Below, one piece after another: positions 23,374 through 32,562 of a stretch of DNA of 64,000 nucleotides. Positions within the stretch are counted from its first letter, which is position 1; each line of letters opens with the position of its first letter. Location: assembly GCF_947488515.1 (NCBI RefSeq), contig NZ_CANKZF010000004.1:1-64000 (forward strand), given 5' to 3'. Under the pieces are notes generated by a model, which had not been told where the DNA came from, did not search any database, and saw only the letters and a list, made by a program, of their open reading frames with translations. Position numbers and translations under genes: made by a program. Origin of the DNA: an uncultured Nocardioides sp. Lineage in GTDB: Bacteria; Actinomycetota; Actinomycetes; Propionibacteriales; Nocardioidaceae.

Positions 23374-24830
23374 TGGTTGATCACCGCCTCCATGACCGCC
23401 TTGGCGATCGGGCCGCCGAGGCGCCCGCCGCCGATCTCCGAGCGTGAGGTGTCGCTCGACTGCACCAGCACGGCGACGGCCACCTGGGGGTTGTCGGCCG
23501 GGGCGAAGGAGACGAACCACGCGTAGGGCGGCCGATCAGCCGTGGACTGCGCGGTGCCGGTCTTGCCGGCGACCTGAACGCCCGGGATCTGCGCCGGGGT
23601 CGCGGTGCCGGAGTCGACGGTCGCGACCATCATCGTGGTCAGCTCCTCGGCGGTGGTGCTCGAGATCGCCTTGCTGATGCTCTGCGGGTCGGTGCGGTCG
23701 AGCACCGACAGGTTGGCAGCGCGCACCTCGTCGACGACGTAGGGGCGCATCACGTCGCCGTCGTTGGCGATCGCGGCGACGACCATCGCCATCTGCAGCG
23801 GCGTGGCGGTGACGCTCGACTGGCCGATGCCCGAGAGCGCCGTCTGCGGCGGGTCGAGGTCACGCGGGTAGAGCGACTCGGCCTGGCCGCCGAGGTCCTC
23901 CAGCGAGGTGTCGTTGAAGCCGAACGCCTCGGCCTGGTCGGCCATCGCGTCGACGCCGAGCTCGTTGGCCAGGCTCATGAAGGTGACGTTGCAGGAGACC
24001 TGCAGCGCCTGGGTCAGGGTGATCCGGCGACCACCGCAGTTGCCGCCGTCGTAGTTGCCGACCGACGTCGTGGACTGCGGCAGCTTGAAGCGGTATCCGC
24101 CGGGGACCTGCGAGTCGGCGTCGTAGTTGCCCGACTCGATCGCGGCCGCGGCGGTGACCAGCTTGAACGTCGATCCCGGCGGCAGCGTGGTGCCGATCGC
24201 GCGGTTGATCAGCGGCTCGCGGGGGTCGGCGTTGAGCTCCTTGCTGAGGTCGGCCACGGCGCCGAAGTCGTGCGAGGCGAGCTTGTTCGGGTCGAACGTC
24301 GGGGTGGAGGCCATCGCCAGCACGCGCCCGGTCGTCGGCTCGAGCGCGACGACGGCACCCTGCGCATCGCCCGGGAGGGCCTCGAGGCCCTCCCACGCGG
24401 CGTCCTGCGCGGCGGCGTTGGCCGCCAGCTGGACGTTGCCGCCCTTGGGGTCGCTGTTGCTGAGCATGTCGACGAGGCGGGTGACGAACAGTCGCGAGTC
24501 GTCGCCGGCGAGCACGGAGTTCTGCGAGCTCTCCACCCCGGTCTGGCCGTACCAGGAGAAGTAGCCGGTGATCGGGGCGTACTTCATCGGCTGGGGGTAG
24601 ACGCGCTGGAACTTGTACTTGTCGTCGGACGGCACGCTCCGGGCGACGGCGTCCTTGCCGACGAGGATCGCACCGCGCTCGCGGGAGAAGGTCGCGGTGA
24701 TGATCCGCCGGTTGCGCGGGTCGTCGGACAGGGTGTCCGCGCGGACGTACATCAGGTAGGTGACGTTGACGAGCAGCGCCATGAAGAGCACGAGGCAGAA
24801 GACCGACACGACGCGGATGGGCTTGTTCAT
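23370..24830 (-). CDS. pbpA: Penicillin-binding protein PbpA (class B transpeptidase)
   Basis: The 486-residue protein has an N-terminal membrane helix (about 7-27), a dimerisation-type N domain and a transpeptidase domain with SxxK (Ser220-TFK), SCN (279-281) and KTG (423-425). It crosslinks peptidoglycan stems outside the cell and is the partner of the RodA glycan polymerase coded just upstream, whose stop overlaps its start by four bases. In mycobacteria PbpA is needed for septum formation and is phosphorylated by PknB. All catalytic motifs are intact and the length is normal. Confidence 0.96.
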   Translation of the reverse strand: MNKPIRVVSVFCLVLFMALLVNVTYLMYVRADTLSDDPRNRRIITATFSRERGAILVGKDAVARSVPSDDKYKFQRVYPQPMKYAPITGYFSWYGQTGVESSQNSVLAGDDSRLFVTRLVDMLSNSDPKGGNVQLAANAAAQDAAWEGLEALPGDAQGAVVALEPTTGRVLAMASTPTFDPNKLASHDFGAVADLSKELNADPREPLINRAIGTTLPPGSTFKLVTAAAAIESGNYDADSQVPGGYRFKLPQSTTSVGNYDGGNCGGRRITLTQALQVSCNVTFMSLANELGVDAMADQAEAFGFNDTSLEDLGGQAESLYPRDLDPPQTALSGIGQSSVTATPLQMAMVVAAIANDGDVMRPYVVDEVRAANLSVLDRTDPQSISKAISSTTAEELTTMMVATVDSGTATPAQIPGVQVAGKTGTAQSTADRPPYAWFVSFAPADNPQVAVAVLVQSSDTSRSEIGGGRLGGPIAKAVMEAVINQ

Positions 24831-26230
24831 CGCAGCTTCACCACCTGGGTGGTCTCGCTGTCCTCGCCCGCGTCGTCGACCGGGTCGAGGCGGGGGGTGG
24901 GCCGGCGGGCCTGGTCGGAGATGCGCAGCAGCAGCGCGACGACGACCCAGTTGGCGACGAGCGAGGAGCCGCCGTACGAGAGGAACGGGGTGGTCAGGCC
25001 CGTGAGCGGGATCAGGCCGGTGACGCCGCCGATGACGACGAAGACCTGGAGCGCGATGATCGTCCCGAGGCCGACCGCCATCAGCTTGCCGAAGCCGTCG
25101 CGCGAGATGAGCGCGATGCGCAGCGCCCGCTCCACGATCAGGCCGTAGCAGAGGATCACCGCCATGATCGCGGTCAGGCCGAGCTCCTCGCCGATGGTCG
25201 AGAGGATGAAGTCGGAGTAGGCGAACGGCACCCGCTCGGGGAAGCCGTTGCCGAAGCCGCGACCGATGAGGCCGCCCCAGCCCTGCCCGAACAGCGCCTC
25301 GACGAGCTGGTAGCTGCCGGGCGAGGCGTCGTAGTAGTCCATCGGGTGCAGCCAGAAGTTGAAGCGGTTCTGCACGTTGCCGACGAACGTGTACGCCGCC
25401 AGCGCGCCGGCCCCGAACAGGAGGCCGCCGACGACGAGCCAGCCGGCCCGCTCGGTGGCGACGTAGAGCATCGCGAGGAAGAGGCCGAAGAACAGCAGCG
25501 AGGACCCGAGGTCGTTCTGCAGGACCAGGATCATCATCGACACGCCGAACATCGCCAGGATCGGGCCGAGGTCACGCCCGCGCGGCAGGTCGACGAAGAC
25601 GACCCGGCGCCCCGCGAGAGCCAGGGCGTCGCGGTGGAGGACGAGGTAGCCGGCGAACGCGATCACCAGCATCACCTTGGCGACCTCGCCCGGCTGGAAG
25701 CTGAAGCCGGCGACGTTGATCCAGATCCGGGCCCCGTTGATCTCGCGACCGACGAGGGGGAGGAACGGCAGGATCAGCAGCGCGATGCCGAGCAGGCCCG
25801 CGGTGTAGGTGAACCGCTGGAGCACCCGGTGGTCGCGCAGCAGGACCAGCGTGACGATGAACAGGACGACGCCGAGCGTCATCCACGTCAGCTGCTGACG
25901 CGCGAAGGTGTGCGGGTCGCCCAACGACTCGTAGGTCAGGTCCAGGCGGCGCAGCACCGCGAGCCCGAGGCCGTTGAGGGCGGCCACGAGGGGAAGCAGC
26001 ACCGGGTCGGCGTAGGGCGCGACGATGCGCACGGTGATGTGGGCGGCCACGATCAGTCCCGTCAGCCAGCCGCCGTAGCCGATGATGTCGGCGGGCACGG
26101 CTCCCTCGACGCCGAGGCCGACGGCGGCGTAGGCCCCGATCCCGACCGCCAGGGCCAGCACGAGCAGGAACAGCTCCGCGCCCCGGCGGCGCCGGTGCAC
26201 GAAGCCCATGAGGGTCCCGGTCTGACTCAT
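24827..26230 (-). CDS. rodA: FtsW/RodA/SpoVE-family peptidoglycan polymerase
   Basis: The 467-residue membrane protein has roughly ten helices and SEDS signatures: PGEVAKVMLV-type motif (FQPGEVAKVML), an essential acidic loop region and GLTTPFLSYGGSSLVANW near the C terminus. SEDS proteins polymerise lipid II into glycan strands and work with a class B PBP, here PbpA. A cytoplasmic tail of about 30 residues follows the last helix. The ATG at 26230 lies 20 bases after the pstP stop. Whether it serves elongation or division cannot be decided from sequence alone; the gene order equals that of mycobacterial rodA. Confidence 0.95.
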   Translation of the reverse strand: MSQTGTLMGFVHRRRRGAELFLLVLALAVGIGAYAAVGLGVEGAVPADIIGYGGWLTGLIVAAHITVRIVAPYADPVLLPLVAALNGLGLAVLRRLDLTYESLGDPHTFARQQLTWMTLGVVLFIVTLVLLRDHRVLQRFTYTAGLLGIALLILPFLPLVGREINGARIWINVAGFSFQPGEVAKVMLVIAFAGYLVLHRDALALAGRRVVFVDLPRGRDLGPILAMFGVSMMILVLQNDLGSSLLFFGLFLAMLYVATERAGWLVVGGLLFGAGALAAYTFVGNVQNRFNFWLHPMDYYDASPGSYQLVEALFGQGWGGLIGRGFGNGFPERVPFAYSDFILSTIGEELGLTAIMAVILCYGLIVERALRIALISRDGFGKLMAVGLGTIIALQVFVVIGGVTGLIPLTGLTTPFLSYGGSSLVANWVVVALLLRISDQARRPTPRLDPVDDAGEDSETTQVVKLR

Positions 26231-26250
26231 CCGCGTCTGCCCGTCACGTC

Positions 26251-27492
26251 TCAGTCGACGTCCTGGCGCGCGGCGTAGTTGTCCACGGTCAGCCGCGCGT
26301 CCTCCAGGTCGTCGGACTCGATGCCCTCACGGACCTGCTCGGCGTCGATGTCGCTGAGCCGGGTCAGCTCGACGTCGGTGACCTCGTAGGGGTGGGAGAG
26401 CGAGACGCCGGGCAGGCTGGCGTCGATGCCGCGGAAGATCGTGACCTTGCCGTCGTCCTCGGCGACGTAGAACTGCTGCTGGCTCCACGACCAGCCGGCG
26501 GCCAGCACGACCCAGCCCAGGCCGAGCAGCACGGCGGCCACCAGCAGCCGGCGCAGCCAGGCGTGGCGACCGGGGTCACGGGGCGCGTAGCGCGCGGCCT
26601 CGGGGTCGATCGGGTCGGCGACGTAGGCGCCCTCGGGGACGTCGTCCGGGACGGGCGGGATCTCGCCGGTGTCACCGGAGCGGTGGCCACGGAACAGCCC
26701 GCCGACCGCGCCGCCGAGCGGCAGTCGCCGGGGCAGGTCGGCGGCCGCGCCGACGAGGAGGGGGGTGAGGTCCTCGGGCGGCGCCTCCTCGGAGACGTCG
26801 GCGACGAGGCAGGTGACGTTGTCGGTGCTGCCGGCCTCGAGGCTCGCGCGGACGAGCTCCACCGCGGCGAAGTCGGGGGTGCCGGTGCCGAGGATCTCGG
26901 CCATCCGGTCGTGGGTGAGCGTTCCGCACGCACCGTCGCTGCAGAGGAACACGCGGTCGCCCGGCTCGGCGGGGAACTCGAAGAGGTCGGGCTCCTCGTG
27001 GCGGATGCCGTCGAGCGCCTTGAGGATGAGGTTGCGGTGCGGGTGGGTCCGCGACTGCTCCTCGGTGATCCGGCCCTCGTCGATGAGCGACTGGACGAAC
27101 GTGTGGTCGTGGGTGAGCTGGCGCAGCTCGCCGCGGCGGTAGAGGTAGGCGCGGCTGTCGCCGATGTGACCGACCCCGAAGCGGGTGCCGTCGAAGAGCG
27201 CGACGGTGGCGGTGGTGGAGGTGCCGTTGAGGGCAGGGTCCTCCTCGACCAGCTCGGCGATCCGGTCGTCGGCACGGTGCACGGCACCGGCCACCTGGCC
27301 GAGGATGTCGTCGTCCGGCTCCTGGTCGAGCTTGCGCAGCGCCTGCACGGCGGTGCTCGAGGCGAGGTCGCCACGGACAGCGCCGCCGACGCCGTCGCAG
27401 ACCGTCAGCAGCCACGGACCGGCGTAGCCGCTGTCCTGGTTCTCGCGGCGCACCCGGCCGACGTCTGAGATCGCGGAGTAGTGGAGGTACAT
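26251..27492 (-). CDS. pstP: PP2C-family Ser/Thr phosphatase PstP
   Basis: The 413-residue protein has an N-terminal PP2C phosphatase domain with metal-binding motifs RENQDSG, VCDGVGG (Asp33), GDSRAYL, CSDGACG and STDNVT, a linker, one membrane helix (315-334) and an outer domain of about 75 residues. It removes phosphate from PknA/PknB substrates and from the kinases. The ATG at 27492 overlaps the fhaB stop by one base (TGATG). The outer domain is shorter than in mycobacterial PstP. Being in the kinase operon fits its role as the counter-enzyme. Confidence 0.95.
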   Translation of the reverse strand: MYLHYSAISDVGRVRRENQDSGYAGPWLLTVCDGVGGAVRGDLASSTAVQALRKLDQEPDDDILGQVAGAVHRADDRIAELVEEDPALNGTSTTATVALFDGTRFGVGHIGDSRAYLYRRGELRQLTHDHTFVQSLIDEGRITEEQSRTHPHRNLILKALDGIRHEEPDLFEFPAEPGDRVFLCSDGACGTLTHDRMAEILGTGTPDFAAVELVRASLEAGSTDNVTCLVADVSEEAPPEDLTPLLVGAAADLPRRLPLGGAVGGLFRGHRSGDTGEIPPVPDDVPEGAYVADPIDPEAARYAPRDPGRHAWLRRLLVAAVLLGLGWVVLAAGWSWSQQQFYVAEDDGKVTIFRGIDASLPGVSLSHPYEVTDVELTRLSDIDAEQVREGIESDDLEDARLTVDNYAARQDVD

Positions 27493-27974
27493 CACTTCCG
27501 CAGCTCCAGGATCGTCTTGCCGACGCGGACCTGGACACCGAGGCCGATGGTGGTGGGCTGGGTGATACGGACGGGACCGACGTAGGTGCCGTTGGTCGAG
27601 CCGAGGTCCTCGACGAACCACTCGTCGCCGCTCGCCGCGATGCGCGCGTGGCGGGTGGAGACGTAGTCGTCGTCGAGCTTGATCGCCGCGTCGCTGCCGC
27701 GGCCGATGAGGAGCGGGGCGTCGGCGAGCTCGGCACGGGTGCCGGGGTTCTCACCCTCGACGACGAGGAGATGGGTGGGCGCACCGCGGCGCGGCTTCCT
27801 GCTGGCCTTCGCGGCCTTGCCCTTGCGGGCAGGAGCGGGCGCGCCGTTGCGCGCCGTCTCTGGGACCCGCGCGCCGAACATGTCGGAGCGGATCACCGAG
27901 ATCGCGGACAGCACGAAGATCCAGAGGATGGCCAGGAACGCCATGCGGATCAGGAAGAGGGTCAGCTCAGACAT
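27492..27974 (-). CDS. fhaB: FHA-domain protein FhaB (FipA-like)
   Basis: The 160-residue protein has an N-terminal membrane helix (about 5-27) and a C-terminal forkhead-associated domain (about 75-155) with LIGRGSDAAIKL, STRHARI and DLGSTNGTYV, the residues that bind phosphothreonine. In mycobacteria the homologue links FtsZ and the division machinery to kinase signalling. It overlaps fhaA by eight bases and pstP by one. All phosphopeptide-binding residues (Arg, Ser, His, Asn) are present. Confidence 0.94.
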   Translation of the reverse strand: MSELTLFLIRMAFLAILWIFVLSAISVIRSDMFGARVPETARNGAPAPARKGKAAKASRKPRRGAPTHLLVVEGENPGTRAELADAPLLIGRGSDAAIKLDDDYVSTRHARIAASGDEWFVEDLGSTNGTYVGPVRITQPTTIGLGVQVRVGKTILELRK

Positions 27975-28683
27975 TCCAGCCCCCGGCCTCGTCGCGTCCG
28001 CCGTCGATGCGGACCGTCATCTCGGTGTGTCCGATGCGGATCGTCGACCCGTCGCGCAGGCGGGCGCGAGCCACCTTCGACCCGTCGACGAGGATCCCGT
28101 TGGTCGAACCGAGGTCGACCGCCTCGACGCCGTCGATGCTCACCTCGAGCTCGAGGTGGCGCCGGCTCACGCCGGGGTCGTTGATCCGCAGGTCGGCCTC
28201 GGTGCCACGGCCGACCACCAGGCCGGGCGGCCGCAGCGGGTGGCGGGTGCCGTTGACCTCGAGGGTGGCGTGGGAGGAGCGGGTGCGGGTGCGCTGGTCG
28301 TTGTCGGTGACGCTCGCCTGCGCCTTGGACCTGATCCGGAAGCGGCCGGTGGTCAGGTCGTCGGCGGACTCGAAGGCGATGCTGATGGGCCCCGTGAAGA
28401 CGTAGCCCTGCGCGTCGGCGTGGTCCTGGAGCTGGTCGACGAGGTCCTGCTCGAGCGCGCGGCCGAGGCCGACGATGCGCTCGAGGTCGGTGACGGACAG
28501 CTCGACGTGGAAGTCGTTGGGCACCAGCCGGCGCTGCCGGCTCAGCACCTGCGCGTTGTTGTCGCACTCGCGCTGCAGCGCGGCGGCGATCTCGACGGGC
28601 TGCACGGCACTGCGGAAGGCCCGCGCGAAGACGCCGGAGATCACGGTCTCGAGCCGCTGCTCGAAGCGCTGCAAGGGGTTCAT
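27967..28683 (-). CDS. fhaA: FHA-domain protein FhaA with DUF3662 domain
   Basis: The 238-residue protein begins with a DUF3662 domain (about 1-115, LQRFEQRLETVISGVFARAF) and ends with an FHA domain (about 145-230, VVGRGTEADLRI, SRRHLEL, DLGSTNGI). In mycobacteria FhaA binds phosphorylated MviN/MurJ and so ties kinase activity to lipid II flipping. It is shorter than mycobacterial FhaA (about 530 residues) because the long disordered linker is missing. It is the first gene of the operon; GAGGAGG lies ahead of the ATG at 28683, and a promoter should lie in 28684-28848, where I see no certain box. Confidence 0.94.
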   Translation of the reverse strand: MNPLQRFEQRLETVISGVFARAFRSAVQPVEIAAALQRECDNNAQVLSRQRRLVPNDFHVELSVTDLERIVGLGRALEQDLVDQLQDHADAQGYVFTGPISIAFESADDLTTGRFRIRSKAQASVTDNDQRTRTRSSHATLEVNGTRHPLRPPGLVVGRGTEADLRINDPGVSRRHLELEVSIDGVEAVDLGSTNGILVDGSKVARARLRDGSTIRIGHTEMTVRIDGGRDEAGGWNV

Positions 28684-28848
28684 CGTCAGGCCTCCTCTCG
28701 TCGAACCGTCGTGGTGGGCAGGCATCAACGACCGCCCGACCGGTGCGGCCGAGCGTACCGGCCGGGCGCTGCTCCGCCACGGTGGCGCCCCGGCATCCGG
28801 CCGATTGGGAGGGCCTGTCGGGGGTGGGGTAGCCTGAGCCCGCTTCTT

Positions 28849-28931
28849 GCGCGAGTGGCGGAACGGCAGACGCGCTGCGTTCAGGTCGCAGTGTCCGAAA
28901 GGGCGTGGGGGTTCAAATCCCCCCTCGCGCA
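28849..28931 (+). tRNA. tRNA-Leu (anticodon CAG)
   Basis: The acceptor arms GCGCGAG and CTCGCGC pair fully, the anticodon arm is CTGCG-TTCAGGT-CGCAG, a long variable arm typical of leucine tRNA follows, and the T arm has GGTTCAAATCC. The 3' CCA is not encoded. A tRNA-Leu next to fhaA is also found in mycobacteria. A strong terminator follows at 28941. Confidence 0.95.
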
Positions 28932-28940
28932 CACAGCGAT

Positions 28941-28972
28941 CAAGGCCCCCGACCAGACGGTCGGGGGCCTTG
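28941..28972 (+). terminator. Intrinsic terminator after tRNA-Leu
   Basis: Perfect 14-base arms (CAAGGCCCCCGACC, 28941-28954, and its complement 28959-28972) with a four-base loop AGAC start ten bases after the tRNA. Confidence 0.93.
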
Positions 28973-29099
28973 TGCGTTCCCCGGACGACCGACGTGAACT
29001 ACTCCGCTCTGGGTGAGGCGCCCCTCCCTGTCGACGCCTACTTTCGGAGCCACGGAATCGGCGCGGCAACGTCCGACGTAGACGACAGGAGAGTCGCTG

Positions 29100-31865
29100 A
29101 TGACGACGGAGCATGCAGTCCCCGGCGCCGCGAGCCCGACGATCGATCCGGTCAGCGCCGACGCGGCACAGGTCGCCCAGGCGTTCGGAGTCGTGCCCGA
29201 GACCGGCCTGTCCGCGCAGGAGGCGAGCTCGCGGCTGGAGTCGATGGGCGCCAACCGTCTCTCGGAGACCGCCAAGGAGTCCGGCCTGAAGGCCTTCCTG
29301 CGGCAGTACCAGGACTTCATGCAGGTGATCCTCCTGGTGGCGGCCGTCGTCAACCAGATCGTCACGCAGGAGACCGGGACCACGGTGCTGCTGGCCGGCC
29401 TGACCGTGTTCAACGCCGTGATCGGACTGCGCCAGGAGTCCAAGGCGGAGGAGAGCGTCAAGGCGCTGGCCCAGATGATGAAGACGATCGCGCGGGTGCG
29501 CCGCGACGGCCAGGCCGTCGAGATCGACGCCCAGGAGCTGGTGCCCGGCGACGTCGTGCTGGTCGAGGCGGGCAACCTGATCCCCGCCGACGGCCGCGTC
29601 TGCCTCGCGGCGACGCTGGAGATCGAGGAGGCGGCGCTGACCGGCGAGAGCCTGCCGGTCGGGAAGTCGGTCGAGCCCGTGATGGGCGAGGACGTGCCAC
29701 TCGGAGACCGGACCTGCATGGCGTACATGAACACCTCCGTCACCCGCGGCCGCGGCGAGATGATCGTGACGGCCACGGGCATGGCGACCGAGATCGGCCA
29801 CATCGCCAACATGCTCGCCAGCGCGGAGACCAGCAAGACGCCGCTGCAGAAGCAGCTCGACTCGCTGTCCAAGATCATCGCGAGCATCGCGGGCGTGGCG
29901 CTGCTCCTGGTCCTCATGCTCGGCCTCGCCCGCGGCGAGTCCTTCGACACCCTCTTCGTCACCGGCGTCGCGCTCGCGGTGGCCGCCATCCCGACCGGGC
30001 TGCCGGCCGTGGTGACCGCCCTGCTGTCGATGGGCACCCGGGAGATCGCCAACCGCCACGCCATCGTCAAGCGCCTGCCGGCGGTGGAGACGCTGGGCTC
30101 GACGTCCGCGATCTGCTCGGACAAGACCGGCACCCTGACCCTCAACAAGATGACCGCCCGGCAGCTGCTCATCCCCGGCCAGAACCGTTACACGGTCTCG
30201 GGCGAGGGCTACAGCACGGCCGGCGACATCACCCATGTCGGCGGGCAGAACCACGACCTCGACCCCTACCTCCTGCCGATGGTGCTGTGCGCGGACGCCG
30301 TGCTCGACGGGGAGAGCCTGATCGGTGACCCCACCGAGGGCGCGCTGATCGTGCTGGGCGCGAAGGGCGGGCTGAACATCGCCGGCACCCGGTCCGCGCT
30401 GCCACGGGTCGCCGAGGTGCCGTTCGACTCCGACTACAAGTTCATGGCGACGTTCCACGAGATGACGGCCGACGACGGCCGCCCCGTCGTCCGCTGCTAC
30501 GTCAAGGGCGCACCCGACGTGCTGATCGCGCGAGCGACCACCTTCCGGAGCCCCGACGGGACCCTGGTGCCGATCACCCCGGACAACCAGCACCTGGCCC
30601 TCGAGGCGAACGACAACATCGCGAACGCCGGCGAGCGCGTCATGGTCGTCGCCCAGCGCGACCTCGACCCGCAGGTCATCCAGGCCGGGGGCGACCTGAT
30701 CGACCACGTCCGCGACCTCACCCTGCTCGCCATGGTCGGCATCGTCGACCCGCCGCGGGCCGAGGCGAGGGCGGCGATCGCGGAGTGCCGCGACGCCGGC
30801 ATCCGGGTCCGGATGATCACCGGCGACCACGCCACCACCGCGGCGGCCATCGCCACGGAGCTGGGCATCCCCGGTCGGGCGGTGACGGGCCATGAGTTCG
30901 CCTCGATGACCGACGAGGAGCTGCTGGGGCAGCTGGACGACATCGGCGTCATCGCCCGGGTGGCGCCGGAGGACAAGGTCCGCCTGGTGACCCTGCTCAA
31001 GCGGATGGACAACGTGGTCGCGATGACCGGCGACGGCGTCAACGACGCACCGGCGCTGAAGACCGCGGACATCGGCGTCGCCATGGGCATCACCGGCACC
31101 GAGGTCTCCAAGCAGGCCGCCGTGATGATCCTGACCGACGACAACTTCGCCACCATCGTCGGAGCGGTGTCCTACGGCCGGACGCTCTACGACAACCTGC
31201 TGAAGTACCTGCGGTTCCAGATGTCGACCCTGGTGGCCTACATCGCGGTCTTCCTCGCTGCCGGCGTCCTCGACATCGCCAACGGCTCGCCGCTGAACCC
31301 GCTGCAGATCCTCTGGCTCAACATGGTCGTGGACATCCCGCTCGCGATCGCCCTCGGCTTCGACGCGCCGGCGCGCGGCCTGATGGCCCGCCCGCCGCGC
31401 CCCGTGGGGGCACCGGTCCTCTCGCGTGCGAACTGGATCCGCCTGTGCATCCAGGGGGCCGTGATGACGATCGGCGCGCTGGTGGCGTACCAGATCGGCG
31501 ACGCCCAGGAGGGCGCCGTGGTCGCTGCGACGATGCTGCTCACGACGCTGTCGCTGTTCCACCTGGCGGGGGCGCTGCTGAGCCGCGACCAGGTGAACAC
31601 GATCTTCGACCGGGACGCCCTCCCGGCCGTGACGCAGCTGCGGCGCTACGGGATCGCGCTCCTGGCGATCATCCTCGTCACGAGCATCGACTTCCTGCAG
31701 CGCCTCTTCGGCACCACCGGCCTGACCTTCGCCCAGTGGTGCATCTGCACCGGTCTCGCCGCCACCCTGATCGTCGTCGACGAGCTGATCAAGCTGATCA
31801 GCCGGCGCCGCCAGCCGGCGCCCGACGTCGTGGCCCTTCCGACGCTGGTCCCGGCCCGCGCGTAG
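29100..31865 (+). CDS. P-type cation-transporting ATPase (P2-like)
   Basis: The 921-residue pump has the N-terminal cation-ATPase domain, an actuator loop with TGES, the phosphorylation motif DKTGTLT at Asp341, nucleotide-binding KGAPDVL, and the hinge TGDGVNDAPALK. About ten membrane helices are visible. It resembles Ca2+/Na+-type P2 pumps, but the helix-4 motif reads PTGLP (298-302) where SERCA and CtpF have PEGLP, and helix 6 reads NMVVD where SERCA has NLVTD. The carried ion is therefore uncertain. It has an AGGAG ribosome site and is the first gene after the tRNA-Leu terminator, so it should have its own promoter in 28973-29090. Confidence 0.93.
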   Translation: MTTEHAVPGAASPTIDPVSADAAQVAQAFGVVPETGLSAQEASSRLESMGANRLSETAKESGLKAFLRQYQDFMQVILLVAAVVNQIVTQETGTTVLLAGLTVFNAVIGLRQESKAEESVKALAQMMKTIARVRRDGQAVEIDAQELVPGDVVLVEAGNLIPADGRVCLAATLEIEEAALTGESLPVGKSVEPVMGEDVPLGDRTCMAYMNTSVTRGRGEMIVTATGMATEIGHIANMLASAETSKTPLQKQLDSLSKIIASIAGVALLLVLMLGLARGESFDTLFVTGVALAVAAIPTGLPAVVTALLSMGTREIANRHAIVKRLPAVETLGSTSAICSDKTGTLTLNKMTARQLLIPGQNRYTVSGEGYSTAGDITHVGGQNHDLDPYLLPMVLCADAVLDGESLIGDPTEGALIVLGAKGGLNIAGTRSALPRVAEVPFDSDYKFMATFHEMTADDGRPVVRCYVKGAPDVLIARATTFRSPDGTLVPITPDNQHLALEANDNIANAGERVMVVAQRDLDPQVIQAGGDLIDHVRDLTLLAMVGIVDPPRAEARAAIAECRDAGIRVRMITGDHATTAAAIATELGIPGRAVTGHEFASMTDEELLGQLDDIGVIARVAPEDKVRLVTLLKRMDNVVAMTGDGVNDAPALKTADIGVAMGITGTEVSKQAAVMILTDDNFATIVGAVSYGRTLYDNLLKYLRFQMSTLVAYIAVFLAAGVLDIANGSPLNPLQILWLNMVVDIPLAIALGFDAPARGLMARPPRPVGAPVLSRANWIRLCIQGAVMTIGALVAYQIGDAQEGAVVAATMLLTTLSLFHLAGALLSRDQVNTIFDRDALPAVTQLRRYGIALLAIILVTSIDFLQRLFGTTGLTFAQWCICTGLAATLIVVDELIKLISRRRQPAPDVVALPTLVPARA

Positions 31866-31926
31866 GAACGGCACCACCGCCGCCCTCGAGGACTGAGGCG
31901 TCCGGACGGTCGGCATACTCGGCCGC

Positions 31927-32562
31927 GTGACCGACCGCGCACCGCACCCCACCGCCGCCGGCCTGGCCGAGCCGCTGCGGTCGCGCTGGAGCCCGAGCGT
32001 GTACGACGACGCGCACCGGTTGAGCAGCACCGAGGTCGAGACCCTGCTGCGCGCGGCCCAGTGGGCGCCGAGCAAGGGCAACACCCAGCCCTGGGCGTTC
32101 TTCGTCTGCGTCCCGGGCACCCCCCAGCACGACACGCTCGTCGCGACCCTGAGCCGCGGCAACGCCGGCTGGGTGCCGCGCGCCTCGGTCGTCTTCGTCA
32201 CCACCGCCCAGGTGCGCGAGAGCAACGAGCCGGACGCGGCGTCCTACAGCGACCACGCCCTCTACGACGTCGGCCAGGCCGCGGCCCACCTGACCCTGCA
32301 GGCCGGGGCGATGGGCCTGCACACCCACCAGTTCGCCGGCTTCGACCACGACGCGCTCGCCGAGGCGCTCGGCGTGCCCGCCACCCACCGGGTGCTCACC
32401 GGCATCGCGGTCGGGGTGCCGGGCGACCCCGCCGAGGTCGACGAGCGCACCGCCGCGCGCGACCGGCGCGACCGCGCACGCAGGCCGCTGGACGAATGGG
32501 CGTTCGGGGAGCGGTTCGGCGAACCGTTCGTGCCAGCGTCGCTGGCAGACTCTGGGGCATGA
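31927..32562 (+). CDS. Nitroreductase-family flavoprotein
   Basis: The 211-residue protein has the FMN-binding features of the family: RWSPSVYD near the N terminus, APSKGNTQPWAFFV and a central GQAAAHLTLQAGAMGLHTHQ helix. Such enzymes reduce nitro groups, quinones or other electron acceptors with NAD(P)H. The GTG start is at 31927. The stop overlaps the glutathione-peroxidase start by four bases (ATGA), so the two are made together, which points to redox defence. The natural substrate is unknown. Confidence 0.9.
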   Translation: MTDRAPHPTAAGLAEPLRSRWSPSVYDDAHRLSSTEVETLLRAAQWAPSKGNTQPWAFFVCVPGTPQHDTLVATLSRGNAGWVPRASVVFVTTAQVRESNEPDAASYSDHALYDVGQAAAHLTLQAGAMGLHTHQFAGFDHDALAEALGVPATHRVLTGIAVGVPGDPAEVDERTAARDRRDRARRPLDEWAFGERFGEPFVPASLADSGA

